A stretch of DNA of 64,000 bases from an uncultured Clostridia bacterium (GCA_947173485.1 CAMWFH010000003.1:62001-126000); one strand, 5' to 3'. Counted from the stretch's first letter, positions 26,789-35,609 are shown. Notes: a model not told the origin generated them from the sequence alone. Program-made: numbers and translations.

Positions 26789-28126
26789 ATGGCTCTGAAA
26801 GGTCTTGACATTTTTAAGCTGACCCCCAAGACGAACTGCAAGGACTGCGGCAACCCCACCTGCATGGCCTTCGCCATGAAGGTGGCCCAGGGCGCCATCG
26901 GGCTGGACAAGTGCCCCCATATGTCCGCTGAGGCGCTGGCCGCCCTGTCCGACGCCACGGCTCCTCCCATGAAGTCTCTCCAGGTGGGCGACCACAAGCT
27001 GGGCGGCGAGACCGTCCTCAGCCGCCACGAGAAGACCTTCGTCTCCAAGTCCCTGTACGCCGTCCATGTCTGCGACTGCATGGACGCCGCCGCCCAGGAC
27101 GCCGCGATCGCCGCCATCCCCGCCGTGGACTACGAGCGGATCAGCGAGCGGATGTATGTGGAGATGGTCTATGTGGGCCACTCCCATGAGAAGAGCGCCG
27201 AGGACTACGCCGCCCTGGTGGGCAAGGTGAAGGGCCTGGGCCGTACCCTGGTCTTAGGCTGCACCGACGTTGAGGCTGCCAAGGCCGCCCTGGCTGCCGC
27301 CGCTGGCTGCGATGTGATCCTCAACGGCGCCAACGAGGACAACTACGCCGAGATGAGCGCCCTGGCCACCGAGGCCAAGATCATCCTGGGCGTCCGCGCC
27401 GCCTCCATCGATGCCCTCCACGCCACCGTGGAGAAGCTGGAGGCCGCCGGCAACAAGAACCTGATCCTGGATGTGGGCACAGAGAACGTCAAGGACGCCT
27501 ATGCCGCCGCCATCCAGATCCGCCGGGCCGCTCTGAAGGACGGCGACCGCTCCTTCGGCTATCCCTCCATCGTCAACGTGGCCGCCCTGGCCAAGGGCGA
27601 CCGCCACCTGGAGGACGCTCTGGTGGCTCTGTTCACCTGCAAGTACGGCTCCATCATCGTCACCAGCTCCATGGACTACGCCCGGGCCCTGCCTCTCTAC
27701 GGCCTGCGGCAGAACATCTTCACCGATCCTCAGAAGCCCATGAAGGTCACCCCGGGCATCTATCCCCTCAATGGCGCCGACGAGAACGCCGTCTGCTGCC
27801 TGACCGTGGACTTCGCCCTGACCTACTTCGTGGTCTCCGGTGAGCTGGAGCGCTGCGGCGTGCCCGTGAACTTCCTGATCACCGACGCGGGCGGCCTCTC
27901 CGTGCTGACCGCCTGGGCCGCCGGCAAGCTCTCCGCCAGCTCCATCGCCAAGTTCTTCGAGGAGCAGGACATCGCCGGCAAGATCAAGAACCGCACCCTG
28001 ATCATCCCCGGCAAGGTGGCCGTGCTGAAGGGCGAGATCGAGGCCAAGCTGCCCGACTGGAACATCGTGGTGGGCACCAACGAGGCCATCCAGATCGTCA
28101 ACTTCATGAAGCAGTACAAGCAGTAA
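26789..28126 (+). CDS. acsC: Corrinoid iron-sulfur protein, large subunit
   Basis: 445 residues, family length. The N-terminal domain binds a [4Fe-4S] cluster through TNCKDCGNPTCMAFAM (three Cys) and a fourth Cys in DKCP (residue 45). A TIM barrel follows, then a C-terminal cobamide-binding domain (FLITDAGGLSVLTAWAAGKL). It shuttles the methyl group bound to cobalt. A GC-rich hairpin follows at 28136-28160. Confidence 0.95.
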   Translation: MALKGLDIFKLTPKTNCKDCGNPTCMAFAMKVAQGAIGLDKCPHMSAEALAALSDATAPPMKSLQVGDHKLGGETVLSRHEKTFVSKSLYAVHVCDCMDAAAQDAAIAAIPAVDYERISERMYVEMVYVGHSHEKSAEDYAALVGKVKGLGRTLVLGCTDVEAAKAALAAAAGCDVILNGANEDNYAEMSALATEAKIILGVRAASIDALHATVEKLEAAGNKNLILDVGTENVKDAYAAAIQIRRAALKDGDRSFGYPSIVNVAALAKGDRHLEDALVALFTCKYGSIIVTSSMDYARALPLYGLRQNIFTDPQKPMKVTPGIYPLNGADENAVCCLTVDFALTYFVVSGELERCGVPVNFLITDAGGLSVLTAWAAGKLSASSIAKFFEEQDIAGKIKNRTLIIPGKVAVLKGEIEAKLPDWNIVVGTNEAIQIVNFMKQYKQ

Positions 28127-28135
28127 GCGTCTCCG

Positions 28136-28160
28136 GGCAGTCCGGCCCGGCCGGACTGCC
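28136..28160 (+). promoter_or_regulatory. GC-rich hairpin between acsC and acsE
   Basis: GGCAGTCCGG and CCGGACTGCC face each other around a GC-rich loop. No T-run follows, so it is likely a transcript-stability or partial-attenuation element within the operon. Confidence 0.55.
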
Positions 28161-28193
28161 CTCACTATTTATGATGTAAGGAGAAGATCGAAA

Positions 28194-28979
28194 ATGGCAA
28201 AATTCATCACCATCGGCGAGCGCATCCACTGCATCTCCCCCGCCATCCGGGAGGCTATGAACACCATGAACCCCGAGCCCATCCTCAAGCGGGCCAAGGA
28301 GCAGCTGGACGCCGGCGCTACTTATCTGGACGTGAACATCGGCCCTGCCGAGAGCAACGGTCCCCAGCTGATGCAGTGGGCAGTCAAGCTCCTCCAGGAG
28401 AACTTCGACAACGTGCCTCTGGCTCTGGATACCGCCAACAAGGCTGCCATCGAGGCCGGCATCGCCGTCTATAACCGGGCCAAGGGCAAGCCCATCGTCA
28501 ACTCCGCCGACGCCGGCGACCGCATCAGCAACATCGACCTGGCCGCCGCCAACGACGCCATCGTCATCGCCCTGTGCTCCGCCGAGGGCATCGCCGCCGA
28601 CAACGATGAGCGGATGATGCACTGCCAGAACATGCTGGAGCGGGGCCTGGGTCTGGGCATGGAGGCCGAGGACCTGTGGTTCGACCCCCTGTTCCTGGTG
28701 GTCAAGGGGATGCAGGATAAGCAGATGGACGTGCTGGAGGCCATCAAGATGTTCTCCGACATGGGCCTCAACACCACCGGCGGCCTGAGCAACAACTCCA
28801 ACGGTATGCCCAAGCACATCCGTCCCATCATGGACTCCGCCCTGGTGGCCATGTGCATGATGCAGGGCCTGACCTCCGCCATCGTCAACCCCTGCGACAC
28901 CCGCCTGATGGAGACCATCAAGAGCTGCGACATCTTCAAGAACAACACCCTGTACGCCGACTCCTACCTGGAGATCTGA
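28194..28979 (+). CDS. acsE: Methyl-THF:corrinoid iron-sulfur protein methyltransferase
   Basis: 261 residues, the expected length for AcsE, a pterin-binding TIM barrel. It transfers the methyl group of methyl-THF to cob(I)amide on AcsCD. Pterin-site motifs visible: YLDVNIGPAES, LALDTANKAAIEAG and PIVNSADAG. AAGGAG lies before the ATG. It is flanked by hairpins on both sides but is in line with the rest of the operon. Confidence 0.95.
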   Translation: MAKFITIGERIHCISPAIREAMNTMNPEPILKRAKEQLDAGATYLDVNIGPAESNGPQLMQWAVKLLQENFDNVPLALDTANKAAIEAGIAVYNRAKGKPIVNSADAGDRISNIDLAAANDAIVIALCSAEGIAADNDERMMHCQNMLERGLGLGMEAEDLWFDPLFLVVKGMQDKQMDVLEAIKMFSDMGLNTTGGLSNNSNGMPKHIRPIMDSALVAMCMMQGLTSAIVNPCDTRLMETIKSCDIFKNNTLYADSYLEI

Positions 28980-28997
28980 TCTCCCCTAGGGGCCTGA

Positions 28998-29024
28998 CAG
29001 AGGCCGGCCCAAACCGGCCTCTGT
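28998..29024 (+). terminator. Weak terminator-like hairpin between acsE and acsB
   Basis: ACAGAGGCCGG pairs with CCGGCCTCTGT around a five-base loop, followed by CTTGTC. The poor T-run suggests partial readthrough rather than a full stop. Confidence 0.5.
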
Positions 29025-29079
29025 CTTGTCATTCGCCTATCCCCCCAGGGGGGTCATCAAACTTTGCAGGAGGAACACT

Positions 29080-31209
29080 ATGAGCGCTTTGACTGATCTG
29101 ATCTACTCCGGTTCCAACGCGGTCGCCGGCCTGACCGAGGGCGCTGTCAACGACGCCATCGCCAAATACGGCCCGGAGGCCCCCATCGCCTTCCCCAACA
29201 CCGCCTACTTCTTCCCCACCATCTACGCCGCCACCGGCGTGAAGGTCAAGACCTTGGGGGACCTGCCTGCCTGCGTGGGCGTGCTGAAGAGTCTGATCAC
29301 GAACCAGGACGACATCGGCGCGGCGCTGAACGCCGGCCTGGCCACCGCCGTGGGGGCGGAGATCATCGAGGGCCTGAAGTATGTGAACGGCGCGGACCCC
29401 TATGCTGAGGACAGCGGTATCGGCTTCGTGCCCGATCCCATCATCCGTTCCCTGGGCGTGCCCCTGGTCACCGGCGACATCCCCGGCGTGGCCGTGGTCC
29501 TGGGCAAGGCCGATGACGCCGCCAACGTGGCGAAGATCGTGAAGGACTACCAGTCCAAGGGCATCCTGACCTTCCTGATCGGCGACTGCATCGAGCAGGC
29601 GGCAGAGCAGGGGGTCAAGATGGGCCTGGAGCTGCGGGTGGTGCCCCTGGGCCACGATGTGACCAGCGTCATCCATGTGGTGACCGTGGCCGTCCGGGCC
29701 GCCCTGATCTTCGGCAACCTGACCCCCGGCGACCTGCCCGGCCTGCTGAAGTACACCAAGGAGCGGGTCCCCGCCTATGTCAACACCTTCGGCGCCTTAG
29801 ATCCCGTGGTGGTCTCCGCCGGCGCCGGCGCCATCGCCCTGGGCTTCCCGGTGATCGTGGACCAGGATATCGGCGACCTCCAGGTCCCCGGCGCCCTGGA
29901 GTATGTGGGCAACTACGATGAGACCGCCAAGCACTCCCTGGCCATGCGGGGCATCAAGATCAAGGTGAAGGAGCTGCCCATCCCGGTGGCCTTCGCCGCC
30001 GCCTTCGAGGGCGAGATCATCCGCAAGTCCGATATGAAGGTGGAGTTCTGGTCCAGCAAGAACACCACCTGCGAGCTGGTCACCGCCCGGGAGATGGACC
30101 AGGTGGAGGACCATAAGATCGTGGTGGACGGCCCGGACATCGACAGCGGCGATACCGAGTACGCCCTGGCCACCTATATCGAGGTGGCCGGCGCCAAGAT
30201 GCAGAAGGACTTCGAGAGCGTCATCGAGCGGAAGATCCACGCCTGGTTCAACTATATGGAGGGCGTGATGCACACCGGCCAGCGGAACCAGTTCCGCATC
30301 CGTATCTCCAAGGACGCCTATGACAAGGGCCTGCGGATGCGCCACTTCGGCGAGGTCCTCTACAACATGATCATGGACGAGTTCGATGCCGTGGTGGACA
30401 AGTGCCAGGTCACCCTGGTCACCGATCCGGCCAAGGCCACCAAGATCCTGAACGAGGAGGCCATGCCCGCCTACAACGCCCGGGACGACCGCCTCAGCTC
30501 CCTCACCGATGAGAGCGTGGACCAGTTCTATACCTGCATCCTCTGCCAGTCCTTCGCCCCCAGCCACTGCTGCGTGGTCACCCCGGAGCGGTTGGGCCTG
30601 TGCGGCGCGGTGAGCTGGCTGGATGCCAAGGCCACCAAGGAGCTGAACGATGCCGGCCCCTGCCAGCCCATCAGTAAGGTCGGCTGCACTGACGAGGTGA
30701 AGGGCTACTATCCCGATGTGGACCGGATGGTCCATGAGGCCACCCAGGGCGCGGTGGAGCATGTGTCCCTCTACTCCATCATCGAGGATCCTATGACGAG
30801 CTGCGGCTGCTTCGAGTGCATCTGCGGCATCGAGCCCATGAGCAACGGCGTGGTCATCGTCAACCGGGAGTACAAGGGCATGACCCCCACCGGCATGACC
30901 TTCGGCGAGCTGGCCTCCATGACCGGCGGCGGCGTCCAGACCCCCGGCTTTATGGGCCATGGCCGCCACTTCATCGCCTCCAAGAAGTTCATGCGGGCCG
31001 AGGGCGGCATCGAGCGCATCGTCTGGATGCCCAAGGAACTGAAGGACGATGTGGCGCCCCGTCTGAACCAGACCGCCAAGGAGCTCTACGGCATCGACAA
31101 CTTCTGTGATATGGTAGGCGACGAGACCATCGCCGAGGACCCGGAGGCCCTGATGGCCTTCCTGACCGAGAAGGGCCACCCCGCCCTGAAGCTGGAGCCC
31201 ATGATGTAA
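29080..31209 (+). CDS. acsB: CO-methylating acetyl-CoA synthase
   Basis: 709 residues from ATG 29080, with AGGAGG six bases upstream. It condenses CO, a methyl group and CoA into acetyl-CoA. The A-cluster ligands are complete: C486, C489, C498 and C508 (in CILCQSFAPSHCC and GLCG) bind the cubane, and C575-Gly-C577 binds the distal nickel. The N-terminal domain that docks to CODH in Moorella is present (begins LIYSGSNAVAG), so this is the full bacterial form, not the short archaeal CdhC. A CODH partner is expected but absent from the window. Confidence 0.96.
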   Translation: MSALTDLIYSGSNAVAGLTEGAVNDAIAKYGPEAPIAFPNTAYFFPTIYAATGVKVKTLGDLPACVGVLKSLITNQDDIGAALNAGLATAVGAEIIEGLKYVNGADPYAEDSGIGFVPDPIIRSLGVPLVTGDIPGVAVVLGKADDAANVAKIVKDYQSKGILTFLIGDCIEQAAEQGVKMGLELRVVPLGHDVTSVIHVVTVAVRAALIFGNLTPGDLPGLLKYTKERVPAYVNTFGALDPVVVSAGAGAIALGFPVIVDQDIGDLQVPGALEYVGNYDETAKHSLAMRGIKIKVKELPIPVAFAAAFEGEIIRKSDMKVEFWSSKNTTCELVTAREMDQVEDHKIVVDGPDIDSGDTEYALATYIEVAGAKMQKDFESVIERKIHAWFNYMEGVMHTGQRNQFRIRISKDAYDKGLRMRHFGEVLYNMIMDEFDAVVDKCQVTLVTDPAKATKILNEEAMPAYNARDDRLSSLTDESVDQFYTCILCQSFAPSHCCVVTPERLGLCGAVSWLDAKATKELNDAGPCQPISKVGCTDEVKGYYPDVDRMVHEATQGAVEHVSLYSIIEDPMTSCGCFECICGIEPMSNGVVIVNREYKGMTPTGMTFGELASMTGGGVQTPGFMGHGRHFIASKKFMRAEGGIERIVWMPKELKDDVAPRLNQTAKELYGIDNFCDMVGDETIAEDPEALMAFLTEKGHPALKLEPMM

Positions 31210-31224
31210 GAAAGGGGGCACGCA

Positions 31225-31371
31225 ATGCCGACCGAGAACGAGAGAAAAGATATCCAGAAAGCGATGGCATACGACCTGCTGAAGCTTTTCAAAGAGACGC
31301 CCGAGAAGACCTACACCTATGAAGAACTGGAAAAACTGATCGACGCCTATATTTCCGGGCTGAAGCAGTGA
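31225..31371 (+). CDS. 48-residue microprotein between acsB and acsV
   Basis: ATG 31225 preceded by AAAGGGGG; stop TGA 31369-31371. Charged and helical (ERKDIQKAMAYDLLKLFKE, then YTYEELEKLIDAYISGL). No signal peptide or Cys. It is unrelated by eye to the other 48-residue protein at 23796 except in size and charge. It sits 15 bases after acsB and just before a strong hairpin, so it is translated from the acsB part of the transcript. Function unknown. Confidence 0.65.
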   Translation: MPTENERKDIQKAMAYDLLKLFKETPEKTYTYEELEKLIDAYISGLKQ

Positions 31372-31376
31372 ACAGC

Positions 31377-31410
31377 GAGCCGGGCGGGGCGCTGCCCCGT
31401 CCGGCTCTTT
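31377..31410 (+). terminator. Strong hairpin before acsV
   Basis: GAGCCGGGCGGGGC (31377-31390) pairs with GCCCCGTCCGGCTC (31394-31407) with one G-T wobble and a three-base loop, then TTT. It may act as an attenuator that lowers expression of acsV relative to acsB. Confidence 0.6.
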
Positions 31411-31442
31411 CCATGAAAACGCAAAAAGAGAGGGACCCCCTG

Positions 31443-33386
31443 ATGTATACTGTCACTTTCCAAGTCAGCAACCTGCCGCCGGTATCGATCGACGCCAACG
31501 CCGGCGAGAATCTGCTGGAGGTGGCTCGGAAGGCCAATGTGGTCATCGACGCCCCCTGCTCCGGCAACGGCTCCTGCGGCAAATGCCGAGTCCGGCTGGT
31601 CTCCGGCTATCTGGACTCCCCGCCGGCCCGGCAGATCTCCACCGAGGAGTACGAGGCCGGCTGGCGGCTGGCCTGCTGCAGCAAGATCTCCGCCAATGTG
31701 ACCATCCAGGTGCCGGACATCGCCTCCGCCTACCAGAGCCGGATGAAGGTGGCGGACCTGGACACCCCGGAGGAGGTGGCCATCTTCGACGACCTCCGCC
31801 GGCAGATGCTGGAGGCGGGCATCGTCTTCAAGAGCGACCTGAGCTTCCTGCCTCTGGAGCTGGAGGAGCCCACCCTGGACGACACCATGCCGGACAACGA
31901 GCGGCTGGCCCGGGCCGTGGAGGCCGCCACCGGCTGCCCCGAGGAGCGGATCATCATCCCCTACTCCGTGCTGAAGGACCTGAGCTGGGTCCTGCGGGAG
32001 AGCGAGTTCCGCGTCAAGTGCGTCATCTCCCGGGACGGGGACCGGATCCAGATCCGGGACGTGCTGCCCAGCACCAACGATGAGCCCCTGGTGGGCTTTG
32101 CCCTGGACCTGGGCACCACCTCCCTGGCGGGGGTGCTGGTGGACCTGGAGACCGGCAAGATCCTGTCCAAGGCCAGCTGCGGCAACGGTCAGATCCGCTA
32201 CGGGGCGGACGTGATCAACCGCATCATCGAATCCGGCAAGTGGCTGGACGGCCGGTCCGGCCGCCGGCGCTTGCAGGTGGCGGTGGTGAAGGAGAGCATC
32301 ATCCCCATGCTGGTCCAGATGTACCAGCAGGCCCACATCAACCCCCGGCGGATCTACCGGATGGTCCTGGCGGGCAACACCACCATGAACCACCTGCTGC
32401 TGGGCCTCTACTCCGATCCGATCCGTATGGAGCCCTTTGTCCCCAGCTTCTTCCGGGCCAACTATATCTACGTCCGGGACATCGGGCTGAAGATGAACCC
32501 TTTGGCGGAGCTGATCGTGGCCCCCAACGTGGGCAGCTATGTGGGCGGCGACATCACCGCCGGCGCCTTCGCCTCCATGCTCTGGAACAGCCCGGAGCTG
32601 AGCCTGTTCATCGATCTGGGCACCAACGGGGAGCTGGTGTTCGGCAACAACGAGTTCCTGATGAGCTGCGCCTGCTCGGCGGGGCCCGCCTTCGAGGGCG
32701 GGGACATCTCCTGCGGGATGCGGGCCACCGATGGAGCCATCGAGGCCTGCGCCATCGACAAGGAGACCCTGGAGCCCACCCTGACGGTGGTGGGCGGGGC
32801 CGAGCCGGTGGGCATCTGCGGCAGCGGCATCATCGACATCATCGCCGAGCTGTTCCGCTGCGGGGCCATCAACGGCAAGGGCCGCTTCATCCGGGAGCAC
32901 CGGCGGATCGTCCGGGACCACAACGATATGGCCGCCTATGTGCTGGCCTTCAAGGAGGACACCGGCGGGGTGAAGGACGTGGTCATCAACGAGGTGGACA
33001 TCGACAACTTCATCCGGGCCAAGGGGGCCATCTTCTCCGCCACCACCACCATGCTGACCTCCCTGGGCTTCACCGTGGAGGACATCCAGCGGGTCTTCGT
33101 GGCCGGGGGCATCGGCAGCGGCATCAATATGAAAAACGCCGTGACGATCGGTATGTTCCCGGATATCTCCCTGGACCACTTCCACTATATCGGCAACTCC
33201 TCCCAGACCGGGGCCTACGCCATGCTCTTGAGCGGCGACGCCCGGGCCAAGGTGGAGGAGATCGGCCGGTCCATGACCTACCTGGAGCTGAGCACCGAGC
33301 CGGGGTATATGGACGCCTTCGTAGGCGCCTGCTTCCTGCCCCACACCGATGCCGCCCTGTTCCCCAGCGTGGCGGAGCTTTCTTGA
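31443..33386 (+). CDS. acsV: Corrinoid activation protein (RACo-type ferredoxin-ASKHA ATPase)
   Basis: 647 residues from ATG 31443. An N-terminal plant-type [2Fe-2S] domain has C39, C45, C48 and a distal C78/C79 (APCSGNGSCGKC ... ACC). A linker leads to an ASKHA ATPase domain with FALDLGTTSLAG (phosphate 1) and IDLGTNGELV and FVAGGIGSG further on. RACo proteins use ATP and a low-potential electron to return Co(II) corrinoid to Co(I) after accidental oxidation. Upstream in-frame starts (31368, 31413) lack a ribosome site; GAGAGGG lies before the chosen start. It is the last operon gene of clear function. Confidence 0.92.
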   Translation: MYTVTFQVSNLPPVSIDANAGENLLEVARKANVVIDAPCSGNGSCGKCRVRLVSGYLDSPPARQISTEEYEAGWRLACCSKISANVTIQVPDIASAYQSRMKVADLDTPEEVAIFDDLRRQMLEAGIVFKSDLSFLPLELEEPTLDDTMPDNERLARAVEAATGCPEERIIIPYSVLKDLSWVLRESEFRVKCVISRDGDRIQIRDVLPSTNDEPLVGFALDLGTTSLAGVLVDLETGKILSKASCGNGQIRYGADVINRIIESGKWLDGRSGRRRLQVAVVKESIIPMLVQMYQQAHINPRRIYRMVLAGNTTMNHLLLGLYSDPIRMEPFVPSFFRANYIYVRDIGLKMNPLAELIVAPNVGSYVGGDITAGAFASMLWNSPELSLFIDLGTNGELVFGNNEFLMSCACSAGPAFEGGDISCGMRATDGAIEACAIDKETLEPTLTVVGGAEPVGICGSGIIDIIAELFRCGAINGKGRFIREHRRIVRDHNDMAAYVLAFKEDTGGVKDVVINEVDIDNFIRAKGAIFSATTTMLTSLGFTVEDIQRVFVAGGIGSGINMKNAVTIGMFPDISLDHFHYIGNSSQTGAYAMLLSGDARAKVEEIGRSMTYLELSTEPGYMDAFVGACFLPHTDAALFPSVAELS

Positions 33387-33412
33387 CCCACTGTGCGGAA
33401 AGGAAACAACGC

Positions 33413-34174
33413 ATGAAGACTGAATGGAACGCCGCCCAGTATCTGCGCTTTGAGGACCAGAGGAACCAGCCGGTCATGGACCTGCTGGGCTGTATCCGGC
33501 AGTTCAGCCCGCGGACAGCTGTGGATCTGGGATGCGGTCCCGGCAACAGCACGATCCGCGTGCGGCAGACCTTCCCCGATGCCCAGGTCGTGGGAATCGA
33601 CAGCTCCGGCGATATGATCCGCCGGGCCAAGGCGGAGCATCCAGACCTCCGGTTTCTCCAGCAGGACCTCCATGAGCTGGAGGGGACCTACGACCTGATC
33701 TTCTCCAATGCCTGCCTGCAATGGGTGCCTGACCACGAGCATCTGATCCCCCAGCTGGTCGGACAGCTGAACGAAGGCGGGATATTCGCCGCCCAGTTCC
33801 CCATGAACAGCCAGGAGCCGCTGTATCAGATCATCGCGGAGGTGGTGGCGGAGCCGAAGTGGGGCTTTGACAAGGTCAAGCTGGACTACAACGGTATGCT
33901 GACGCCTCATGCCTATTTCGATCTGCTCTCCTCCTGCTGTGGCAGCTTTCAGATCTGGGAGACGAAGTATTACCACGACCTGGCGGACCACCAGGCGATG
34001 ATCGAGTGGGTGAAGGGCACCAAGATACGGCCCTATCTGGCCTATCTCCAGCCGGGGCAGCGGGAGGACTTTGAAAATGAGCTGCTGGAGCGGGCCAAGG
34101 AGGTCTACCCGGTCATGAAGAACGGCAAGGTCATCTTTTGCTTCAACCGCTTTTTCATGGTCGGCATGAAGTGA
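33413..34174 (+). CDS. SAM-dependent methyltransferase, trans-aconitate 2-methyltransferase-like
   Basis: 253 residues. Class I methyltransferase with motif I VDLGCGPGNST (about 39-49), acidic strand-2 end VVGIDSSGDMI, and SNACLQWVPDHE near 105, which resemble Tam. Length also fits Tam (about 250-260). It methylates small acids if the assignment holds; substrate not shown. It starts 26 bases after acsV with AAAGGA upstream, so it may be cotranscribed, but no pathway link to acetyl-CoA synthesis is evident. Ends at a clear terminator. Confidence 0.82.
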   Translation: MKTEWNAAQYLRFEDQRNQPVMDLLGCIRQFSPRTAVDLGCGPGNSTIRVRQTFPDAQVVGIDSSGDMIRRAKAEHPDLRFLQQDLHELEGTYDLIFSNACLQWVPDHEHLIPQLVGQLNEGGIFAAQFPMNSQEPLYQIIAEVVAEPKWGFDKVKLDYNGMLTPHAYFDLLSSCCGSFQIWETKYYHDLADHQAMIEWVKGTKIRPYLAYLQPGQREDFENELLERAKEVYPVMKNGKVIFCFNRFFMVGMK

Positions 34175-34209
34175 GACATGGCAGACTGACCCGGCAATCA
34201 ACTACAAGA

Positions 34210-34245
34210 GGGAGAGACCGCAGAGCCCTGCGGCCTCTCCCTTTT
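34210..34245 (+). terminator. Terminator after the methyltransferase gene
   Basis: GGGAGAG (34210-34216) pairs with CTCTCCC (34235-34241), with an inner CCGCAG/CTGCGG stem, then TTTT. Confidence 0.8.
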
Positions 34246-34298
34246 CGCCGCTTGCGGATGCTCTTGGCCCCGAGTTCCGACATATTTTTCTATTTTAC

Positions 34299-34327
34299 TT
34301 GCCAGTGCCTCCCATCCTTGCTATAAT
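34299..34327 (+). promoter_or_regulatory. Upstream promoter P1 of the DUF4230 gene
   Basis: TTGCCA (34299-34304), 17-base spacer, TATAAT (34322-34327). Confidence 0.65.
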
Positions 34328-34342
34328 TGAACTATAGTGTGC

Positions 34343-34371
34343 TTGTTCGCAAAAATTACAAGCCCTATAAT
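34343..34371 (+). promoter_or_regulatory. Downstream promoter P2 and leader hairpin of the DUF4230 gene
   Basis: TTGTTC (34343-34348), 17-base spacer, TATAAT (34366-34371). Just after it TGCGCAGA and TCTGCGCA form a perfect 8-bp hairpin with a five-base loop (34376-34396). Confidence 0.65.
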
Positions 34372-34446
34372 AGAATGCGCAGAGCAGGTCTGCGCAGCAT
34401 CAGCAGCACGGCTCCGCAACTACGAATTTAGGGAGGTACTTGGGAA

Positions 34447-35301
34447 ATGGCTAAACCAGCGAAAAGTGTAACACGAGTGTGGACTGTCATCAAAAAACAT
34501 CCGAAGGCAACCGTGGTCATCATCTTTGCTGTTATTTTGTGGGCATCCATAGCAGTGAAGGTCGCATCTGCTGAACACCGGGCAAAAGCTCTGCAAAAGC
34601 AACTGACAGAGGCAATAGAGGACCTGGAAAAGGCGCAAAACATATTGGCAACTACCCAAGAAGAGCGGGACTACCAGGAAGAACAGGTAAAGCTGTATAA
34701 AGAATCCACAAATGCACTCATAGATCAGGTAAGCGACTTGAATGCTGTCAATGAAGATCTCAACAATCAGCTGGAAGATCTTCTCAGAGTAAAGGAGGCT
34801 CTGCCCACATTAACAAGGGCCTATGTACAGGAACAGATCACAGCCATCAGTGAACTTGCTGTCAAGAAATATGAATATAGGAATGCGGTCAAGAAGGAAG
34901 GGGAAAAGGTGTGGCTATGGGGATGGACCATGCCCTTCAGCGATACGAGCCTTCTCGCTACATATGACGGGGTGATCAAAGCCGGTATAGACGTTAAAGA
35001 CATCAAAATCAGTGTGAATAATAACACCCGGGTGATCACCGTCACGATACCACCCAGTAAGATCCTTGACCATAATATCCCCCAGGAGACGATCAACGTC
35101 TTAGAGGTGAGGAACAATCTATTCAACAAAATCACCTTCAATGATTACAACAAATTCATCGCTGCGGAAAAGATGGAGATGGAGAAGGTCGCCATCGACC
35201 ACAACCTCCTGACCGATGCGGACAAGGAGGCCCGGCAGATCATAGAACTATTTTTGAAGTCTTTACCCGGAATCGATGCTTATACGCTAACATTCAACTG
35301 A
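34447..35301 (+). CDS. Membrane-anchored DUF4230-like protein
   Basis: 284 residues. One N-terminal membrane helix (about 21-41, ATVVIIFAVILWASIAVKVA), then a coiled coil of about 75 residues rich in Glu, Gln and Lys, then an extracytoplasmic domain with the DUF4230-like pattern (AVKKYEYRNAVKKEG, then ITVTIPPSKILDHNI). Function of the family is unknown. GGGAGG precedes the ATG. AT-richer than neighbours, with two tandem promoters of its own, so expression is probably controlled independently of the acs operon. Confidence 0.75.
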   Translation: MAKPAKSVTRVWTVIKKHPKATVVIIFAVILWASIAVKVASAEHRAKALQKQLTEAIEDLEKAQNILATTQEERDYQEEQVKLYKESTNALIDQVSDLNAVNEDLNNQLEDLLRVKEALPTLTRAYVQEQITAISELAVKKYEYRNAVKKEGEKVWLWGWTMPFSDTSLLATYDGVIKAGIDVKDIKISVNNNTRVITVTIPPSKILDHNIPQETINVLEVRNNLFNKITFNDYNKFIAAEKMEMEKVAIDHNLLTDADKEARQIIELFLKSLPGIDAYTLTFN

Positions 35302-35352
35302 CCGCGAAACAGGACTCTATCACCGGAAGGTGATTCAGAGGAGGTGCTTCAG

Positions 35353-35604
35353 GTGGCCGGAGATCTTTTAATGAGCATCAGTCAAAACGAACGGGAGAGA
35401 GCCATCTTCCGCAGCCGCAGGAAGTTCCAAACGGACTTACTGGCTACCGCGGAGGATAACGGAGAACGCAGAGGCAGATCGGCAGAAAAGATCGAGATCG
35501 CCCATACTGCGTTGCAGATGAAAATGGCGGTAGCTGATATATCCAGACTTACAGGTCTTACCTGCGAAGAAATAGAAAACTTACGCAAAGAAGATCACTC
35601 CTGA
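35353..35604 (+). CDS. Rpn/PD-(D/E)XK transposase-family C-terminal fragment
   Basis: 83 residues from GTG 35353, with AGGAGG eight bases upstream (an ATG at 35371 is also possible). The sequence (ERERAIFRSRRKFQTDLLAT, then MKMAVADISRLTGLTCEEI) resembles the C-terminal tail of Rpn-type recombination-promoting nucleases, including the final helix-turn-helix-like repeat. The nuclease core is absent. Either a decayed remnant or a short regulatory product; the intact frame and good ribosome site leave both open. Confidence 0.55.
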   Translation: MAGDLLMSISQNERERAIFRSRRKFQTDLLATAEDNGERRGRSAEKIEIAHTALQMKMAVADISRLTGLTCEEIENLRKEDHS

Positions 35605-35609
35605 CAGAA

